Positions 8,239 through 17,330 of a stretch of DNA of 64,000 bases are shown piece by piece. Position 1 is the stretch's first letter; every line of letters starts with the position of its first letter. The translations under genes were made by a program, and so were the position numbers. The notes beneath the pieces are model-generated. The model was given only the letters and a program-made list of their open reading frames with translations, had not been told where the DNA came from and searched no databases. Source of the stretch: XN24 sp047921455 (GTDB taxonomy: Bacteria > Pseudomonadota > Gammaproteobacteria > Steroidobacterales > XN24). The stretch spans positions 1-64,000 of the forward strand of contig JBLRWC010000010.1 of the NCBI GenBank assembly GCA_047921455.1. Reading direction: 5' to 3'.

Positions 8239-9849
8239 TTACATCCTGAAAATTCCGTAGGGGGCTTCGCCGACCGGCGGCGCATTGCGGATCGCCGAGA
8301 GAGCGAGACCAAGGACACGGCGCGTGTCGGCCGGATCGATGACGCCATCGTCCCACAGCCGCGCAGTGGCGTAATACGGGTGCCCCTGGGCATCGTACTG
8401 GGCGCGGATTTCGCTGCGAAACTGCGTTTCTTCCGCCGCCGGCCATTCCTTGCCACGCGCCGCCAGGCCGTCGCGACGCACGGTGGCGAGTACGCTCGCT
8501 GCCTGTTCGCCGCCCATCACCGAGATGCGTGCATTCGGCCAGGTCCACAGGAACCGGCCGCCGTAAGCCCGCCCGCACATGGCGTAATTGCCCGCGCCGA
8601 ACGAGCCGCCGATCACCACGGTCAACTTCGGTACGGTGGCGGTCGCGACGGCATTGACCATTTTCGCACCATCCTTGGCGATGCCAGCATGCTCGTACTT
8701 GCGGCCGACCATGAAGCCGGTGATGTTCTGCAAAAACAGCAGCGGTATGCCGCGGCGGTTACACAGCTGGATGAAGTGGGCGCCCTTGAGCGCCGACTCC
8801 GAGAACAGGATGCCGTTGTTGGCGAGAATGCCTACCGGGTAGCCGTGGAGGCGGGCGAAGCCGCACACCAGGGTTTTGCCGTACAGCGGCTTGAACTCGG
8901 TGAACTCGGAACCGTCCACCAGTCGCGCGATTACTTCGCGCACTTCGTAGGGGTAGCGGGTGTCCTGCGGGACGATGCCGTAAAGTTCTTCGGCGGGGTA
9001 CAACGGCGGGGTCGGCGCAGTGACTTCGCCATGGGCGGGCTTGACGCGGTTCAGCGTGCCGACCAGGTCGCGCGCAATCGCCAGCGCGTGCGCGTCATTG
9101 CTGGCGAGATGATCGGTGACGCCCGAGATGCGGCTGTGCACTTCACCGCCGCCGAGCGTTTCGGCGTCCACTTCCTCGCCGGTGGCCGCTTTCACCAGCG
9201 GCGGGCCGCCGAGAAAGATCGTGCCCTGGTTGCGCACGATGATCGCTTCGTCGCACATCGCCGGCACATAGGCGCCGCCCGCGGTACAGGAACCCATGAC
9301 CACGGCGATCTGCGGGATGTTTGCGGCCGACATGCGGGCCTGGTGGTAAAAGATCCGGCCAAAATGATCGCGATCGGGGAACACCTCGTCCTGCAACGGC
9401 AGGAACGCGCCGCCGGAATCCACCAGGTAGATGCAGGGCAGGTGATTCTCGAGCGCAATTTCCTGGGCGCGCAGGTGTTTCTTCACGGTGGCCGGGAAGT
9501 AGGTGCCGCCCTTGACGGTAGCGTCGTTGGCGACCACCACGACCTCGCGCCCGCGGACCCGGCCGATGCCGGTAATGATGCCGGCCGCCGGGGCCTGGTC
9601 CTCATAGAGGCCATGTGCCGCCAGCGGCGAGAGTTCCAGGAAGGGGCTGCCGGGATCGAGCAATGCATCCACGCGCTCGCGCGGCAGCAACTTGCCGCGT
9701 TCGGCATGGAGTGCCCGGGCGCGGTCGCCGCCGCCCAGCGAAACGCGCGCCACCTGGGCGCGCAAGTCCTCGACGAGCGCTGTCATCTGGCGCGCATTGG
9801 CGGCGAATTCCTCGCTGGTCGCGCGGACCGCGGTGGCGAGCACCGGCAT
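8239..9849 (-). CDS. liuB: Methylcrotonyl-CoA carboxylase, carboxyltransferase (beta) subunit
   Basis: The carboxyltransferase half of methylcrotonyl-CoA carboxylase, which transfers CO2 from biotin to the acyl-CoA. The chosen ATG at 9849 gives 536 aa, the typical size; the open frame extends 18 codons further. Carboxyltransferase features include HAERGKLLPRERVDALLDPG near residue 48, the CoA/biotin-binding VMGSCTAGGAYVPAMCDE and NITGFMVGRKYEHAGIAKDG, and the C-terminal MGGEQAASVLATV. It is separated from the upstream thiolase gene by 5 bp. Confidence 0.95.
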   Translation of the reverse strand: MPVLATAVRATSEEFAANARQMTALVEDLRAQVARVSLGGGDRARALHAERGKLLPRERVDALLDPGSPFLELSPLAAHGLYEDQAPAAGIITGIGRVRGREVVVVANDATVKGGTYFPATVKKHLRAQEIALENHLPCIYLVDSGGAFLPLQDEVFPDRDHFGRIFYHQARMSAANIPQIAVVMGSCTAGGAYVPAMCDEAIIVRNQGTIFLGGPPLVKAATGEEVDAETLGGGEVHSRISGVTDHLASNDAHALAIARDLVGTLNRVKPAHGEVTAPTPPLYPAEELYGIVPQDTRYPYEVREVIARLVDGSEFTEFKPLYGKTLVCGFARLHGYPVGILANNGILFSESALKGAHFIQLCNRRGIPLLFLQNITGFMVGRKYEHAGIAKDGAKMVNAVATATVPKLTVVIGGSFGAGNYAMCGRAYGGRFLWTWPNARISVMGGEQAASVLATVRRDGLAARGKEWPAAEETQFRSEIRAQYDAQGHPYYATARLWDDGVIDPADTRRVLGLALSAIRNAPPVGEAPYGIFRM

Positions 9850-9854
9850 GGCCG

Positions 9855-11033
9855 CTAGAACGCTTCGATCGCGACGGCCGTGGCTTCGCCGCCGCCGATG
9901 CACAGGGAGGCCACGCCGCGCTTCAGGCCGCGGGCCCGCAGCGCATGCGCCAGCGTCACCAGCAGGCGCGCGCCGGTCGCGCCGATCGGGTGGCCGAGCG
10001 CGCAGGCACCGCCGTTGACGTTCACCTTGTCGCGCTCGAGCCCGAGGTCGTGGATGGCCGCCATGGTGACGATGGCGAAGGCCTCGTTGATTTCGTACAG
10101 GTCGACCTCGTCAGCACGCCAGCCGATCCGCTCCAGCAGGTGTTGCATGGCCGACACCGGCGCGGTGGTAAACCACTCCGGGGCGTGCGCGAAGCCGCCG
10201 TGGCCGACGATTCTGGCCAGCGGCTCCAGGCCGCGCCGGGACGCCTCCGCCTCGGTCATCAGCAGCAGCGCGGCGGCGCCGTCGGAAATGGACGACGAGG
10301 ACGCGGCCGTGACGGTGCCGTCCTTGCGGAAGGCCGGCCGCATAGTGGGGATCTTGTCGAGCTCGCAGCGGCCCGGCTCCTCGTCCTGGCTGATGACCTG
10401 CTCGGCGCGGCGTGTCTTGACGGTGACCGGCGCGACTTCTGTCTTGAAGGCGCCCTCGACCGCCTGCAGCGCGCGTTGCACGCTCTCGATCGAGAATTCG
10501 TCCTGCGCCGCGCGGCTGAAGCCGTATTTTTCCGCCGTCAGCTCCGCGAAGTGGCCCATCATGTTGCCGTCGTAGGGGTTCTGCAGGCCGTCGTAGAACA
10601 TGTGGTCGAGCACTTCCTGGTGGCCCATGCGGTAACCCGCCCGCGCCTTGGGCAACAGGTAGGGCGCATTGCTCATGGATTCCATGCCGCCGGCCAGCAC
10701 GATCTTCGCCGAGCCGGCGCGCAGCAGGTCATGCGCGAACATCACGGCCTTCATGCCGGAACCGCAGACCTTGTTGAGGGTCGTGCAGCCGACCGAATCG
10801 GGGATGCCGGCCGCGAGCGCCGCCTGGCGGGCCGGCGCCTGGCCGATGCCGGCCGGCAGCACGCAGCCGATGATGGCTTCGGAGATCTCGTCGGGCGCAA
10901 GATCGGCGTCCTGTAGCGCTGCGCGGATGGCGGTCGCCGCCAGTTGCGGCGCCGGTGCCGGACTCAGGCCGCCCTGGAAGGCGCCGATGGGGGTGCGCCG
11001 CGCGGCGACGATAACGATACTGTCTTTGCTCAT
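9855..11033 (-). CDS. Acetyl-CoA C-acyltransferase (thiolase)
   Basis: A thiolase of 392 aa. The acyl-enzyme Cys is in TLNKVCGSGMKAVMFA, the His is in NVNGGACALGHPIGATGARL, and the second Cys is in GVASLCIGGGEATAVAIE. These are the three signatures of degradative thiolases. In this operon it probably splits acetoacetyl-CoA, formed from the acetoacetate released by HMG-CoA lyase, into two acetyl-CoA. No acetoacetate-activating CoA-transferase or synthetase is visible in the window. Confidence 0.93.
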   Translation of the reverse strand: MSKDSIVIVAARRTPIGAFQGGLSPAPAPQLAATAIRAALQDADLAPDEISEAIIGCVLPAGIGQAPARQAALAAGIPDSVGCTTLNKVCGSGMKAVMFAHDLLRAGSAKIVLAGGMESMSNAPYLLPKARAGYRMGHQEVLDHMFYDGLQNPYDGNMMGHFAELTAEKYGFSRAAQDEFSIESVQRALQAVEGAFKTEVAPVTVKTRRAEQVISQDEEPGRCELDKIPTMRPAFRKDGTVTAASSSSISDGAAALLLMTEAEASRRGLEPLARIVGHGGFAHAPEWFTTAPVSAMQHLLERIGWRADEVDLYEINEAFAIVTMAAIHDLGLERDKVNVNGGACALGHPIGATGARLLVTLAHALRARGLKRGVASLCIGGGEATAVAIEAF

Positions 11034-11048
11034 GGACTTCCTCGTGAT

Positions 11049-12224
11049 TCAGTCGGCGTCGCCGCCGGTGGCGCGAAACAGTTCGCGGCCGATCAGCATC
11101 CGGCGGATCTCGCTGGTGCCCGCGCCGATCTCGTACAGTTTTGCGTCGCGCAGCAGCCGGCCCGTCGGATACTCATTAATATAGCCGTTGCCACCGAGCG
11201 CCTGGATGGCTTCCAGCGCCAGGTCCACCGCGGACCTGGAGGCCAGCAACAGGCAGGCCGCGGCGTCGAAGCGCGTCGGCTCGCCGCGGTCGAACTGGCC
11301 GGCGACGCGGTAGGTGAAAGCCCGCGCGGATTGCAGCGCGGTGTACATGTCGGCCACCTTGGCCTGCATGATGCCGAAAGTGCCGATCGGCCGGCCGAAC
11401 TGCTTGCGTTCATGCAGGTACGGCAGCACGACGTCCATGCAGGCCTGCATGATGCCGATCGGTCCCGCGGACAGCACGAGCCGCTCGGAATCCAGCCCGC
11501 GCATCAGGATGTAGGCGCCGCGGTCGACCTCGCCGAGGACGTTTTCGGCCGGAATCTCGCAGTTGTCGAAGACCAGTTCGCAGGTGTTCGAGCCGCGCAT
11601 GCCGAGCTTGTCGAGTTTCTGGGCCGTGCTGAACCCCGGCATGTCCTTTTCGACGATAAAAGCGGTGATGCTTTGCGAGCCGGCGGCCGGGTCGGCGGTG
11701 CGCATGTAGACCAGCAGCACGGAGGCCTCGGGCCCGTTGGTGATCCACATCTTGGCGCCGTTCGCCACCCAGGCGTCGCCACGCTTCTCTGCGTGGCAGC
11801 TCATCGAACCGACGACATCGGAGCCGGCGCCCGCTTCGGACATGGCGAGCGCGCCAACCCATTCGCCCGAGCAGAGTTTCGGCAGGAATTTCTTCTTCTG
11901 CGCCTCGGTGCCGTTTAGCCAGATGTTATTGACGCACAGGTTGGAATGCGCGCCGTAGGACAGGCCGACCGAGGCCGAGGCCCGCGAGATTTCCTCCATG
12001 GCCACGCAATGCGCGAGGTAACCCAGCTCCGAGCCGCCGAATGCCTCGCCCACGGTCACGCCGAGCAGCCCCATTTCGCCGAGCTCGGGCCACAGGTCCT
12101 GGGGAAACTCGTTGGCGGCGTCGATGTCCGCGGCGCGCGGCGCGATGCGCTCTTCGGCAAAGCGCCGCACCGAGTCGCGCAGCAGGTCGAGGTCCTCCCC
12201 CAGCCCGGTATTGAAGACGCTCAT
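11049..12224 (-). CDS. liuA: Isovaleryl-CoA dehydrogenase
   Basis: An FAD acyl-CoA dehydrogenase of 391 aa oxidising isovaleryl-CoA to 3-methylcrotonyl-CoA and passing electrons to ETF. Typical segments are CAMSEAGAGSDV-type ALAMSEAGAGSDVVGSM, WITNGPEASVLLVYM and the C-terminal EAIQALGGNGYINEYPTGRL, DAKLYEIGAGTSEIRRMLIG. The position between leucine dehydrogenase and the methylcrotonyl-CoA carboxylase genes makes isovaleryl-CoA the likely substrate. It is separated from the leucine dehydrogenase gene by 6 bp. Confidence 0.95.
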   Translation of the reverse strand: MSVFNTGLGEDLDLLRDSVRRFAEERIAPRAADIDAANEFPQDLWPELGEMGLLGVTVGEAFGGSELGYLAHCVAMEEISRASASVGLSYGAHSNLCVNNIWLNGTEAQKKKFLPKLCSGEWVGALAMSEAGAGSDVVGSMSCHAEKRGDAWVANGAKMWITNGPEASVLLVYMRTADPAAGSQSITAFIVEKDMPGFSTAQKLDKLGMRGSNTCELVFDNCEIPAENVLGEVDRGAYILMRGLDSERLVLSAGPIGIMQACMDVVLPYLHERKQFGRPIGTFGIMQAKVADMYTALQSARAFTYRVAGQFDRGEPTRFDAAACLLLASRSAVDLALEAIQALGGNGYINEYPTGRLLRDAKLYEIGAGTSEIRRMLIGRELFRATGGDAD

Positions 12225-12230
12225 CGGCGA

Positions 12231-13352
12231 CTATTCGTCGCCGGCCGTCGCGTGTGTGCGCCGGCCGGAGAGACGATCCTTGAAACGTTTCGAGTACGGG
12301 ATCTTGACCTTGGTGATCATGGCGATGCGTTCCTCGGCGAGCCGGTCGGCGGCCTGCCAGGTCGGAATGTCGTCGCGCTCGGCCAGCTGGAAGATACGCC
12401 CCATGATGTCGCGGATGCTGGACACGGTGCGGTAGGCGCGGTCCCGGTCGTAGCCCTGCAGTTCAATCGCCACGTTCATCAGGCCGCCGGCATTGATGGC
12501 GTAGTCGGGCGCGTACAGGATCTGGCGCTCTGCCAGCGCCGAGCCGTGGTCATTGGTTTCGAGCTGGTTGTTCGCGCTGCCGGCGACGATGTCGAACTTG
12601 AGTCGCGGCAAGGTGTTCTCGTTGATCACCCCGCCGAGGGCGCAGGGCGAGAACACGTTCGCGTCCACGTCGTAGATCTGTTCCAGCGGCACCGCCTCGG
12701 CGCCGAAATCGTCGACCACGTGCTGGACCCGGTCGGCATTGATGTCGCAGACGAACACCTTGGCGCCGGCCTCCGACAGGAACTTCGTCAGGTAGAAGCC
12801 GACGCTGCCGACACCCTGGACGGCAAAGCTGACCTTGCCCGGATCTTCGTGGCCGTATTTTTTCAGCAAGCAGGCCTTGATGCCCTGCAAGGTACCGAAG
12901 GCGGTGAACGGCGAGGGATCGCCGCTGCCGCCGTGGACACGGTGCACGCCGACCACCCGGTCGGTTTCCTGGTAGATGTAGTCCATGTCATCGACGGTGG
13001 TGCCGACGTCCTCGGCCGTGATGTAGCGCCCGCCGAGCGAACCGATGAAGCGCCCGAAAGCACGGAACAGGCCCTCGCTCTTGTCTTTCGCCGGGTCGCC
13101 GATCAGCACCGCCTTGCCGCCGCCAAGGTTCAGCCCCGATACCGCCGCCTTGTAGGTCATGCCGCGCGACAGGCGCAGCACGTCCTTGACCGCGTCTTCG
13201 TCGCTGGCGTAAGGCCACATGCGCAGGCCGCCGAGCGCGGGGCCGAGTGCCGTGTTGTGAACCGCCACAATGGCCTTCAGGCCGCTGTCCTTGTGCTGGA
13301 AAAACACGACTTGCTCGTGGCCCATGCCCTCGAGCTGCTTGAAGAAATTCAT
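12231..13352 (-). CDS. Leucine dehydrogenase (Glu/Leu/Phe/Val dehydrogenase family)
   Basis: An NAD-dependent amino acid dehydrogenase that deaminates leucine, and probably valine and isoleucine, to the 2-oxoacid. The start at 13352 (MNFFKQLEGMGHEQVVFFQ) gives 373 aa and has a strong AGGAGGT ribosome-binding site; the open frame runs 69 codons further upstream without family similarity. The catalytic region is SRGMTYKAAVSGLNLGGGKA, the NAD fold is VQGVGSVGFYL, and CALGGVINENTLPRLK follows. It is the first gene of the leucine operon, with a possible -10 box upstream. Confidence 0.93.
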   Translation of the reverse strand: MNFFKQLEGMGHEQVVFFQHKDSGLKAIVAVHNTALGPALGGLRMWPYASDEDAVKDVLRLSRGMTYKAAVSGLNLGGGKAVLIGDPAKDKSEGLFRAFGRFIGSLGGRYITAEDVGTTVDDMDYIYQETDRVVGVHRVHGGSGDPSPFTAFGTLQGIKACLLKKYGHEDPGKVSFAVQGVGSVGFYLTKFLSEAGAKVFVCDINADRVQHVVDDFGAEAVPLEQIYDVDANVFSPCALGGVINENTLPRLKFDIVAGSANNQLETNDHGSALAERQILYAPDYAINAGGLMNVAIELQGYDRDRAYRTVSSIRDIMGRIFQLAERDDIPTWQAADRLAEERIAMITKVKIPYSKRFKDRLSGRRTHATAGDE

Positions 13353-13541
13353 CTGCGGTGACCTCCTGGTTGCGGGCTGACTCGCTGCTTCGGCCCATGC
13401 CGCCATCGTTCTGGTGCGCATCGCCGCGTGAAGCCCGAAAGGGGCCGCACACGGCAGAGCTGCGGTTTCACTGGACTCGCCACGGGGCTGACCCGGGGAG
13501 CGAACCCTGTGGCGGGCCGGGCGGCGAATTCGGACCGCCGA

Positions 13542-13547
13542 ATTATA
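13542..13547 (-). promoter_or_regulatory. Possible -10 box for the leucine operon
   Basis: Read on the minus strand this is a perfect TATAAT. The hexamer 17 bp upstream (ATGCAC) matches the -35 consensus poorly. Transcription from here would leave a leader of roughly 180 nt before the leucine dehydrogenase ATG at 13352. Confidence 0.4.
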
Positions 13548-13634
13548 GCTGGCGGCCAAAACTCGTGCATTCCCGGGCGGTTATGCCGCGCCGCAGCATT
13601 CGGCGCCATGCACGGCGCGGGCCGGGGTTGCCGC

Positions 13635-13640
13635 TATAAT
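13635..13640 (+). promoter_or_regulatory. Possible -10 box for icmF
   Basis: A perfect TATAAT placed 34 bp before the icmF ATG at 13674. No recognisable -35 lies 16-18 bp upstream in the GC-rich flank, so an activator or an alternative promoter is possible. Confidence 0.45.
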
Positions 13641-13673
13641 CGGTGCATATTTGCCCGCCGCGGCGCCAACCGG

Positions 13674-16600
13674 ATGACGATTATTGCCATGAGTACTGCT
13701 GCACCGGACCTGGAAAGCCTGCCGGCGCCCGAGGACCGGCCGCTGCGTTTCATTACCGCGGCTTCGCTGTTCGACGGTCATGACGCCGCCATCAACATCA
13801 TTCGCCGCATCCTGCAATCCCACGGCGCCGAAGTGGTGCATCTCGGCCACAATCGCAGCGTGGCCGATATCGTGCGTGCTGCGCTGCAGGAAGACGCCGA
13901 CGGCATCGCCGTGTCGTCCTACCAGGGCGGCCACAACGAGTACTTCCGTTACATGGTCGATATGCTGCGCGAGCATGGCGCGGAACATATCCGCGTGGTG
14001 GTGGGCGGCGGCGGGACGATTTCGCCGGCCGAACGCCGCGCCCTCGAAGCGTACGGGGTCGAGCGGGTCTACGGGCCCGAGGAGGGGCTCAAGCTCGGCC
14101 TGGAGGGGATGATCGACGACGTTTTTGAGCGCGTCCGGGCCGCGCAGCGGCCGCCCCTGGCGCCGGGCGCGGACGGCCCGACGGATTTTTTGCGCATCGG
14201 TCGCAGCCTGAGCCTCATCGAGCAGGCGGCGGACGATCCCGGCACCCTCGAAGCGCTGCGCGGTGCGCGCCGGGCGGCCGAGCACGTGGTGCCGGTGATC
14301 GGCATCACGGGTACGGGCGGTGCGGGCAAGTCGAGCCTCACGGACGAGATCCTGAACCGCTTCCTGCGTTGTTTTCCGGACTTGCCGATCGCGGTGCTGG
14401 CCGTGGACCCGACCCGGCGGCGTACCGGCGGCGCATTGCTCGGCGATCGCATCCGCATGAATTCGCTGTCGGACGGGCGCGTTTACATGCGCTCGGTGGC
14501 GACGCGCCGGCAGCACCTGGCGACCAGCGCGGCGCTCGCGGACGCCATCAATTTCCTCAAGACGGCGGGCTTCGGCCTGGTGATCGTGGAAACCGCGGGG
14601 ATCGGCCAGAGCGACACGGAAATCGTCGACCTGGTGGATTTGTCCGTCTACGTCATGACCGGGGAATACGGCGCGGCGAGCCAGCTGGAAAAGATCGACA
14701 TGCTCGATTTCGCCGAGATCGTGGTGCTCAACAAGTTTGAAAAACGCGGCGCCGAGGACGCCTTGCGCGATGTGCGCAAGCAGTGGAAGCGCAACCGCAA
14801 GGCCTTCCAGATGCCGGACGAGGATGTGCCGGTGTATCCCACCATCGCCAGCCAGTTCAACGACCCCGGCGTCAACCGGCTGTTTAGCGCGTTGTGCCGC
14901 CAGATCGTGGCGCGCTGCGGTCTCGAGGCCGCCGACTGGACGCCGCCGGAGTTGCCGGCTTCGACCGATCATGGCGCCTTGATCCCGCCCCGGCGGGTCC
15001 GCTACCTCGCCGAGATTGCAGAGGACGGCCGGCGCGCGAACGAGAGCGCGGCTGCCGGCGCGGCGGCGGCGGGCCTGGCCTGGGCCTGCTGGCGCGCGCT
15101 CGACGGCATCGATACGCAGCGGCCCGCGGCGCTCGAGCCCTACCCGGCGGAAGCACTGGACGGCGAGGCGGCGCTGGCGGCATTACGGCGACGCTATAAC
15201 GACGCATTGGCCGCCGTCGGCACGGAGGGGCTCGAGCTGCTGCGGGCCTGGCCGGCGCGGCGCGCGGGCGTGACGGCCGACCAGTACCATTACCGCGTGC
15301 GTGAGCGGGAGCTCAGCGGGGACAATTACACGGAGTCACTGAGCCGCCTGCCGCTGCCGCGCCTTGCGCCGCCGCAGTACGAGGACTGGGGTGAGCTGCT
15401 GAAATTCCTGCTGCGCGAGAACCTGCCGGGGAGCTATCCCTACACCGGTGGCGTGTATCCCTACCGCCGCGCGGAAGAAGACCCGATTCGCATGTTCGCG
15501 GGCGAGGGCATGCCGGAGCGCACCAACCGCCGTTTTCATTACCTCGCCAGCGGCCACACGGCCACGCGCCTGTCGACGGCCTTTGATTCGGTGACCCTGT
15601 ACGGTGAGGACCCGGATGAACGCCCGGATGTTTATGGCCGCATCGGCAACTCGGGGGTTTCGATCGCCACGCTCGACGACATGAAACGCCTTTATTCGGG
15701 CTTTGACCTGTGCGATCCGGCGACCTCGGTGTCCATGACCATCAACGGCCCGGCGCCGATGATCCTGGCCATGTTCATGAACACCGCCATCGACCAGCAA
15801 ATCGAGAAATACCTGCGCGAGAGCGGCGGCTGGGAGGCGGCTGAGCGGCGGATCGAGACACTGCAGCAGGGACAGGAGCGCCCGGTGTACCGTGGCGAGC
15901 TGCCCGCCGGGCACGACGGCTCCGGACTCGGGCTGCTGGGCGTGTCGGGCGACCAGGTGGTGGATGCCGAGACCTATGCGCGGATTCGCGCCGAGACGCT
16001 CGCCAGGGTCCGGGGCACCGTGCAGGCCGACATCCTCAAGGAGGACCAGGCCCAGAACACCTGTATTTTCTCGACCGAGTTCGCGCTACGCATGATGGGT
16101 GATGTGCAGCAGTATTTTTCCGCACAGGGCGTGCGGAATTTCTACTCGGTCTCGATCAGCGGTTATCACATCGCCGAAGCGGGCGCGAATCCCGTCAGCC
16201 AGCTGGCGTTTACGCTCGCAAACGGCTTCACCATCGTCGAGTATTACTTGGCCCGGGGCATGAAAATCGACGATTTTGCCCCGAATCTGTCGTTTTTCTT
16301 TTCCAACGGCATGGATCCCGAGTACGCGGTCATCGGTCGGGTGGCACGCCGGATCTGGGCGCGCGCCATGAAGCGTATCTACGGGGCCTCGCCGCGCAGC
16401 CAGATGCTCAAGTACCACATCCAGACCTCGGGCCGCAGCCTGCATGCCCAGGAGATGCAGTTCAACGACATCCGCACCACCCTGCAGGCCATGTACGCCC
16501 TGTTCGACAACTGCAACAGCCTGCATACCAACGCCTTCGACGAGGCCCTGACGACGCCGACCGAGGCCTCCGTGCGGCGCGCGGTCGCAATCCAGCTGAT

Positions 16601-17117
16601 CATTAACCGCGAGCTCGGGCTCAACCGGAACCAGAATCCCTGGCAAGGGTCGTATGTAATTGACTACCTGACCGACCAGGTGGAGGAGGCCGTCTACCAG
16701 GAATTCGAGCGGCTGGCCGAGCGCGGCGGCGTGCTGGGAGCGATGGAATCGATGTACCAGCGCGGCCGGATCCAGGAAGAAAGCATGTATTACGAGCACA
16801 AGAAACACGACGGCAGCCTGCCGCTGGTCGGCGTGAATATGTTCCTGGGCCCGGACAGCGCCCGCGAGGCCTCCGTCGAGGAAGATCAGCTGATTCGCTC
16901 GAGTGAGCACGAGAAGCAGGCCCAGGTCACCGCCACTCGCGCGTTCAATTCGTTGGGCGGAGCGGCCGGCGACGACGCCCTGGCGGCGCTTGCGGATACG
17001 GCTGCGAGCGGCGGAAACGTATTCGAGGCGCTGATGGAGACGGTCAAGCGGCGCTCGCTGGGCCGGATCAGCCGAACACTTTACAGCGTCGGGGGTCAAT
17101 ATCGGCGCAACATGTAG
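13674..17117 (+). CDS. icmF: Fused isobutyryl-CoA mutase (IcmF), B12-dependent
   Basis: A 1147-aa fusion of cobalamin-binding domain, MeaB-like G-protein chaperone and acyl-CoA mutase catalytic domain. It interconverts isobutyryl-CoA and butyryl-CoA; some members also act weakly on isovaleryl/pivalyl-CoA. The N-terminus (to about residue 150) has the B12 motif DGHDAAINIIRRIL, SSYQGGH and GGGGTI. The GTPase P-loop GITGTGGAGKSS is at about residue 206 and FGLVIVETAGIGQSD follows. The mutase domain starts near 590 with YPYTGGVYPYRR and has NFYSVSISGYHIAEAGANP. The ATG at 13674 or one five codons later is the likely start; the frame is open upstream. It is divergent from the leucine operon, which suggests a joint role in branched-chain acyl-CoA metabolism. 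Confidence 0.95.
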   Translation: MTIIAMSTAAPDLESLPAPEDRPLRFITAASLFDGHDAAINIIRRILQSHGAEVVHLGHNRSVADIVRAALQEDADGIAVSSYQGGHNEYFRYMVDMLREHGAEHIRVVVGGGGTISPAERRALEAYGVERVYGPEEGLKLGLEGMIDDVFERVRAAQRPPLAPGADGPTDFLRIGRSLSLIEQAADDPGTLEALRGARRAAEHVVPVIGITGTGGAGKSSLTDEILNRFLRCFPDLPIAVLAVDPTRRRTGGALLGDRIRMNSLSDGRVYMRSVATRRQHLATSAALADAINFLKTAGFGLVIVETAGIGQSDTEIVDLVDLSVYVMTGEYGAASQLEKIDMLDFAEIVVLNKFEKRGAEDALRDVRKQWKRNRKAFQMPDEDVPVYPTIASQFNDPGVNRLFSALCRQIVARCGLEAADWTPPELPASTDHGALIPPRRVRYLAEIAEDGRRANESAAAGAAAAGLAWACWRALDGIDTQRPAALEPYPAEALDGEAALAALRRRYNDALAAVGTEGLELLRAWPARRAGVTADQYHYRVRERELSGDNYTESLSRLPLPRLAPPQYEDWGELLKFLLRENLPGSYPYTGGVYPYRRAEEDPIRMFAGEGMPERTNRRFHYLASGHTATRLSTAFDSVTLYGEDPDERPDVYGRIGNSGVSIATLDDMKRLYSGFDLCDPATSVSMTINGPAPMILAMFMNTAIDQQIEKYLRESGGWEAAERRIETLQQGQERPVYRGELPAGHDGSGLGLLGVSGDQVVDAETYARIRAETLARVRGTVQADILKEDQAQNTCIFSTEFALRMMGDVQQYFSAQGVRNFYSVSISGYHIAEAGANPVSQLAFTLANGFTIVEYYLARGMKIDDFAPNLSFFFSNGMDPEYAVIGRVARRIWARAMKRIYGASPRSQMLKYHIQTSGRSLHAQEMQFNDIRTTLQAMYALFDNCNSLHTNAFDEALTTPTEASVRRAVAIQLIINRELGLNRNQNPWQGSYVIDYLTDQVEEAVYQEFERLAERGGVLGAMESMYQRGRIQEESMYYEHKKHDGSLPLVGVNMFLGPDSAREASVEEDQLIRSSEHEKQAQVTATRAFNSLGGAAGDDALAALADTAASGGNVFEALMETVKRRSLGRISRTLYSVGGQYRRNM

Positions 17118-17126
17118 TCTCGCGAA

Positions 17127-17158
17127 CCGGCGGGCCATGCCGCGGCCCCGCCCGCCGG
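17127..17158 (+). terminator. Hairpin after icmF, possible terminator
   Basis: CCGGCGGGC (17127-17135) pairs perfectly with GCCCGCCGG (17150-17158) around a 14-nt loop, starting 10 bp after the icmF stop. There is no T-run behind it, so it may be a Rho-independent terminator of poor form or only an mRNA 3' end stabiliser. Confidence 0.45.
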
Positions 17159-17330
17159 CTTGCATATAAACCGGACGAGATCAAGCACTTGGCTACCGAT
17201 GGGCGCAAGCGACCCGGCCCGGCCCGGCATGCTTTCCATCAGTGTATGATTCTGCTAGTTTCTCTCGCTTGCCGTCGCCGTGGTCGCGGCCCTACCCCTT
17301 ACTCGTCTCTGTCAGATTGAAGAGGTTCTC

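Larger units (their letters stand above)
13353..13673. promoter_or_regulatory. Divergent intergenic region between the leucine operon and icmF
   Basis: A 321-bp gap with no convincing gene. It holds two non-overlapping -10-like TATAAT hexamers facing away from each other, one at 13542-13547 (minus strand, towards leucine dehydrogenase) and one at 13635-13640 (plus strand, towards icmF). Neither has a good -35 hexamer at 16-18 bp, which suggests activator dependence. The leucine operon leader would be about 180 nt long. I see no clear riboswitch or operator in it. Confidence 0.55.

Noticed and set aside
13353..13673. Cobalamin riboswitch upstream of icmF
   Set aside because: IcmF is B12-dependent, so I looked for the B12-box, but no such motif was recognisable in this gap.
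13581..14972. 463-codon minus-strand frame opposite icmF, and 16086-17165 likewise
   Set aside because: Both are antisense to IcmF, with low-complexity His/Arg-rich translation and no promoter or ribosome-binding site of note.
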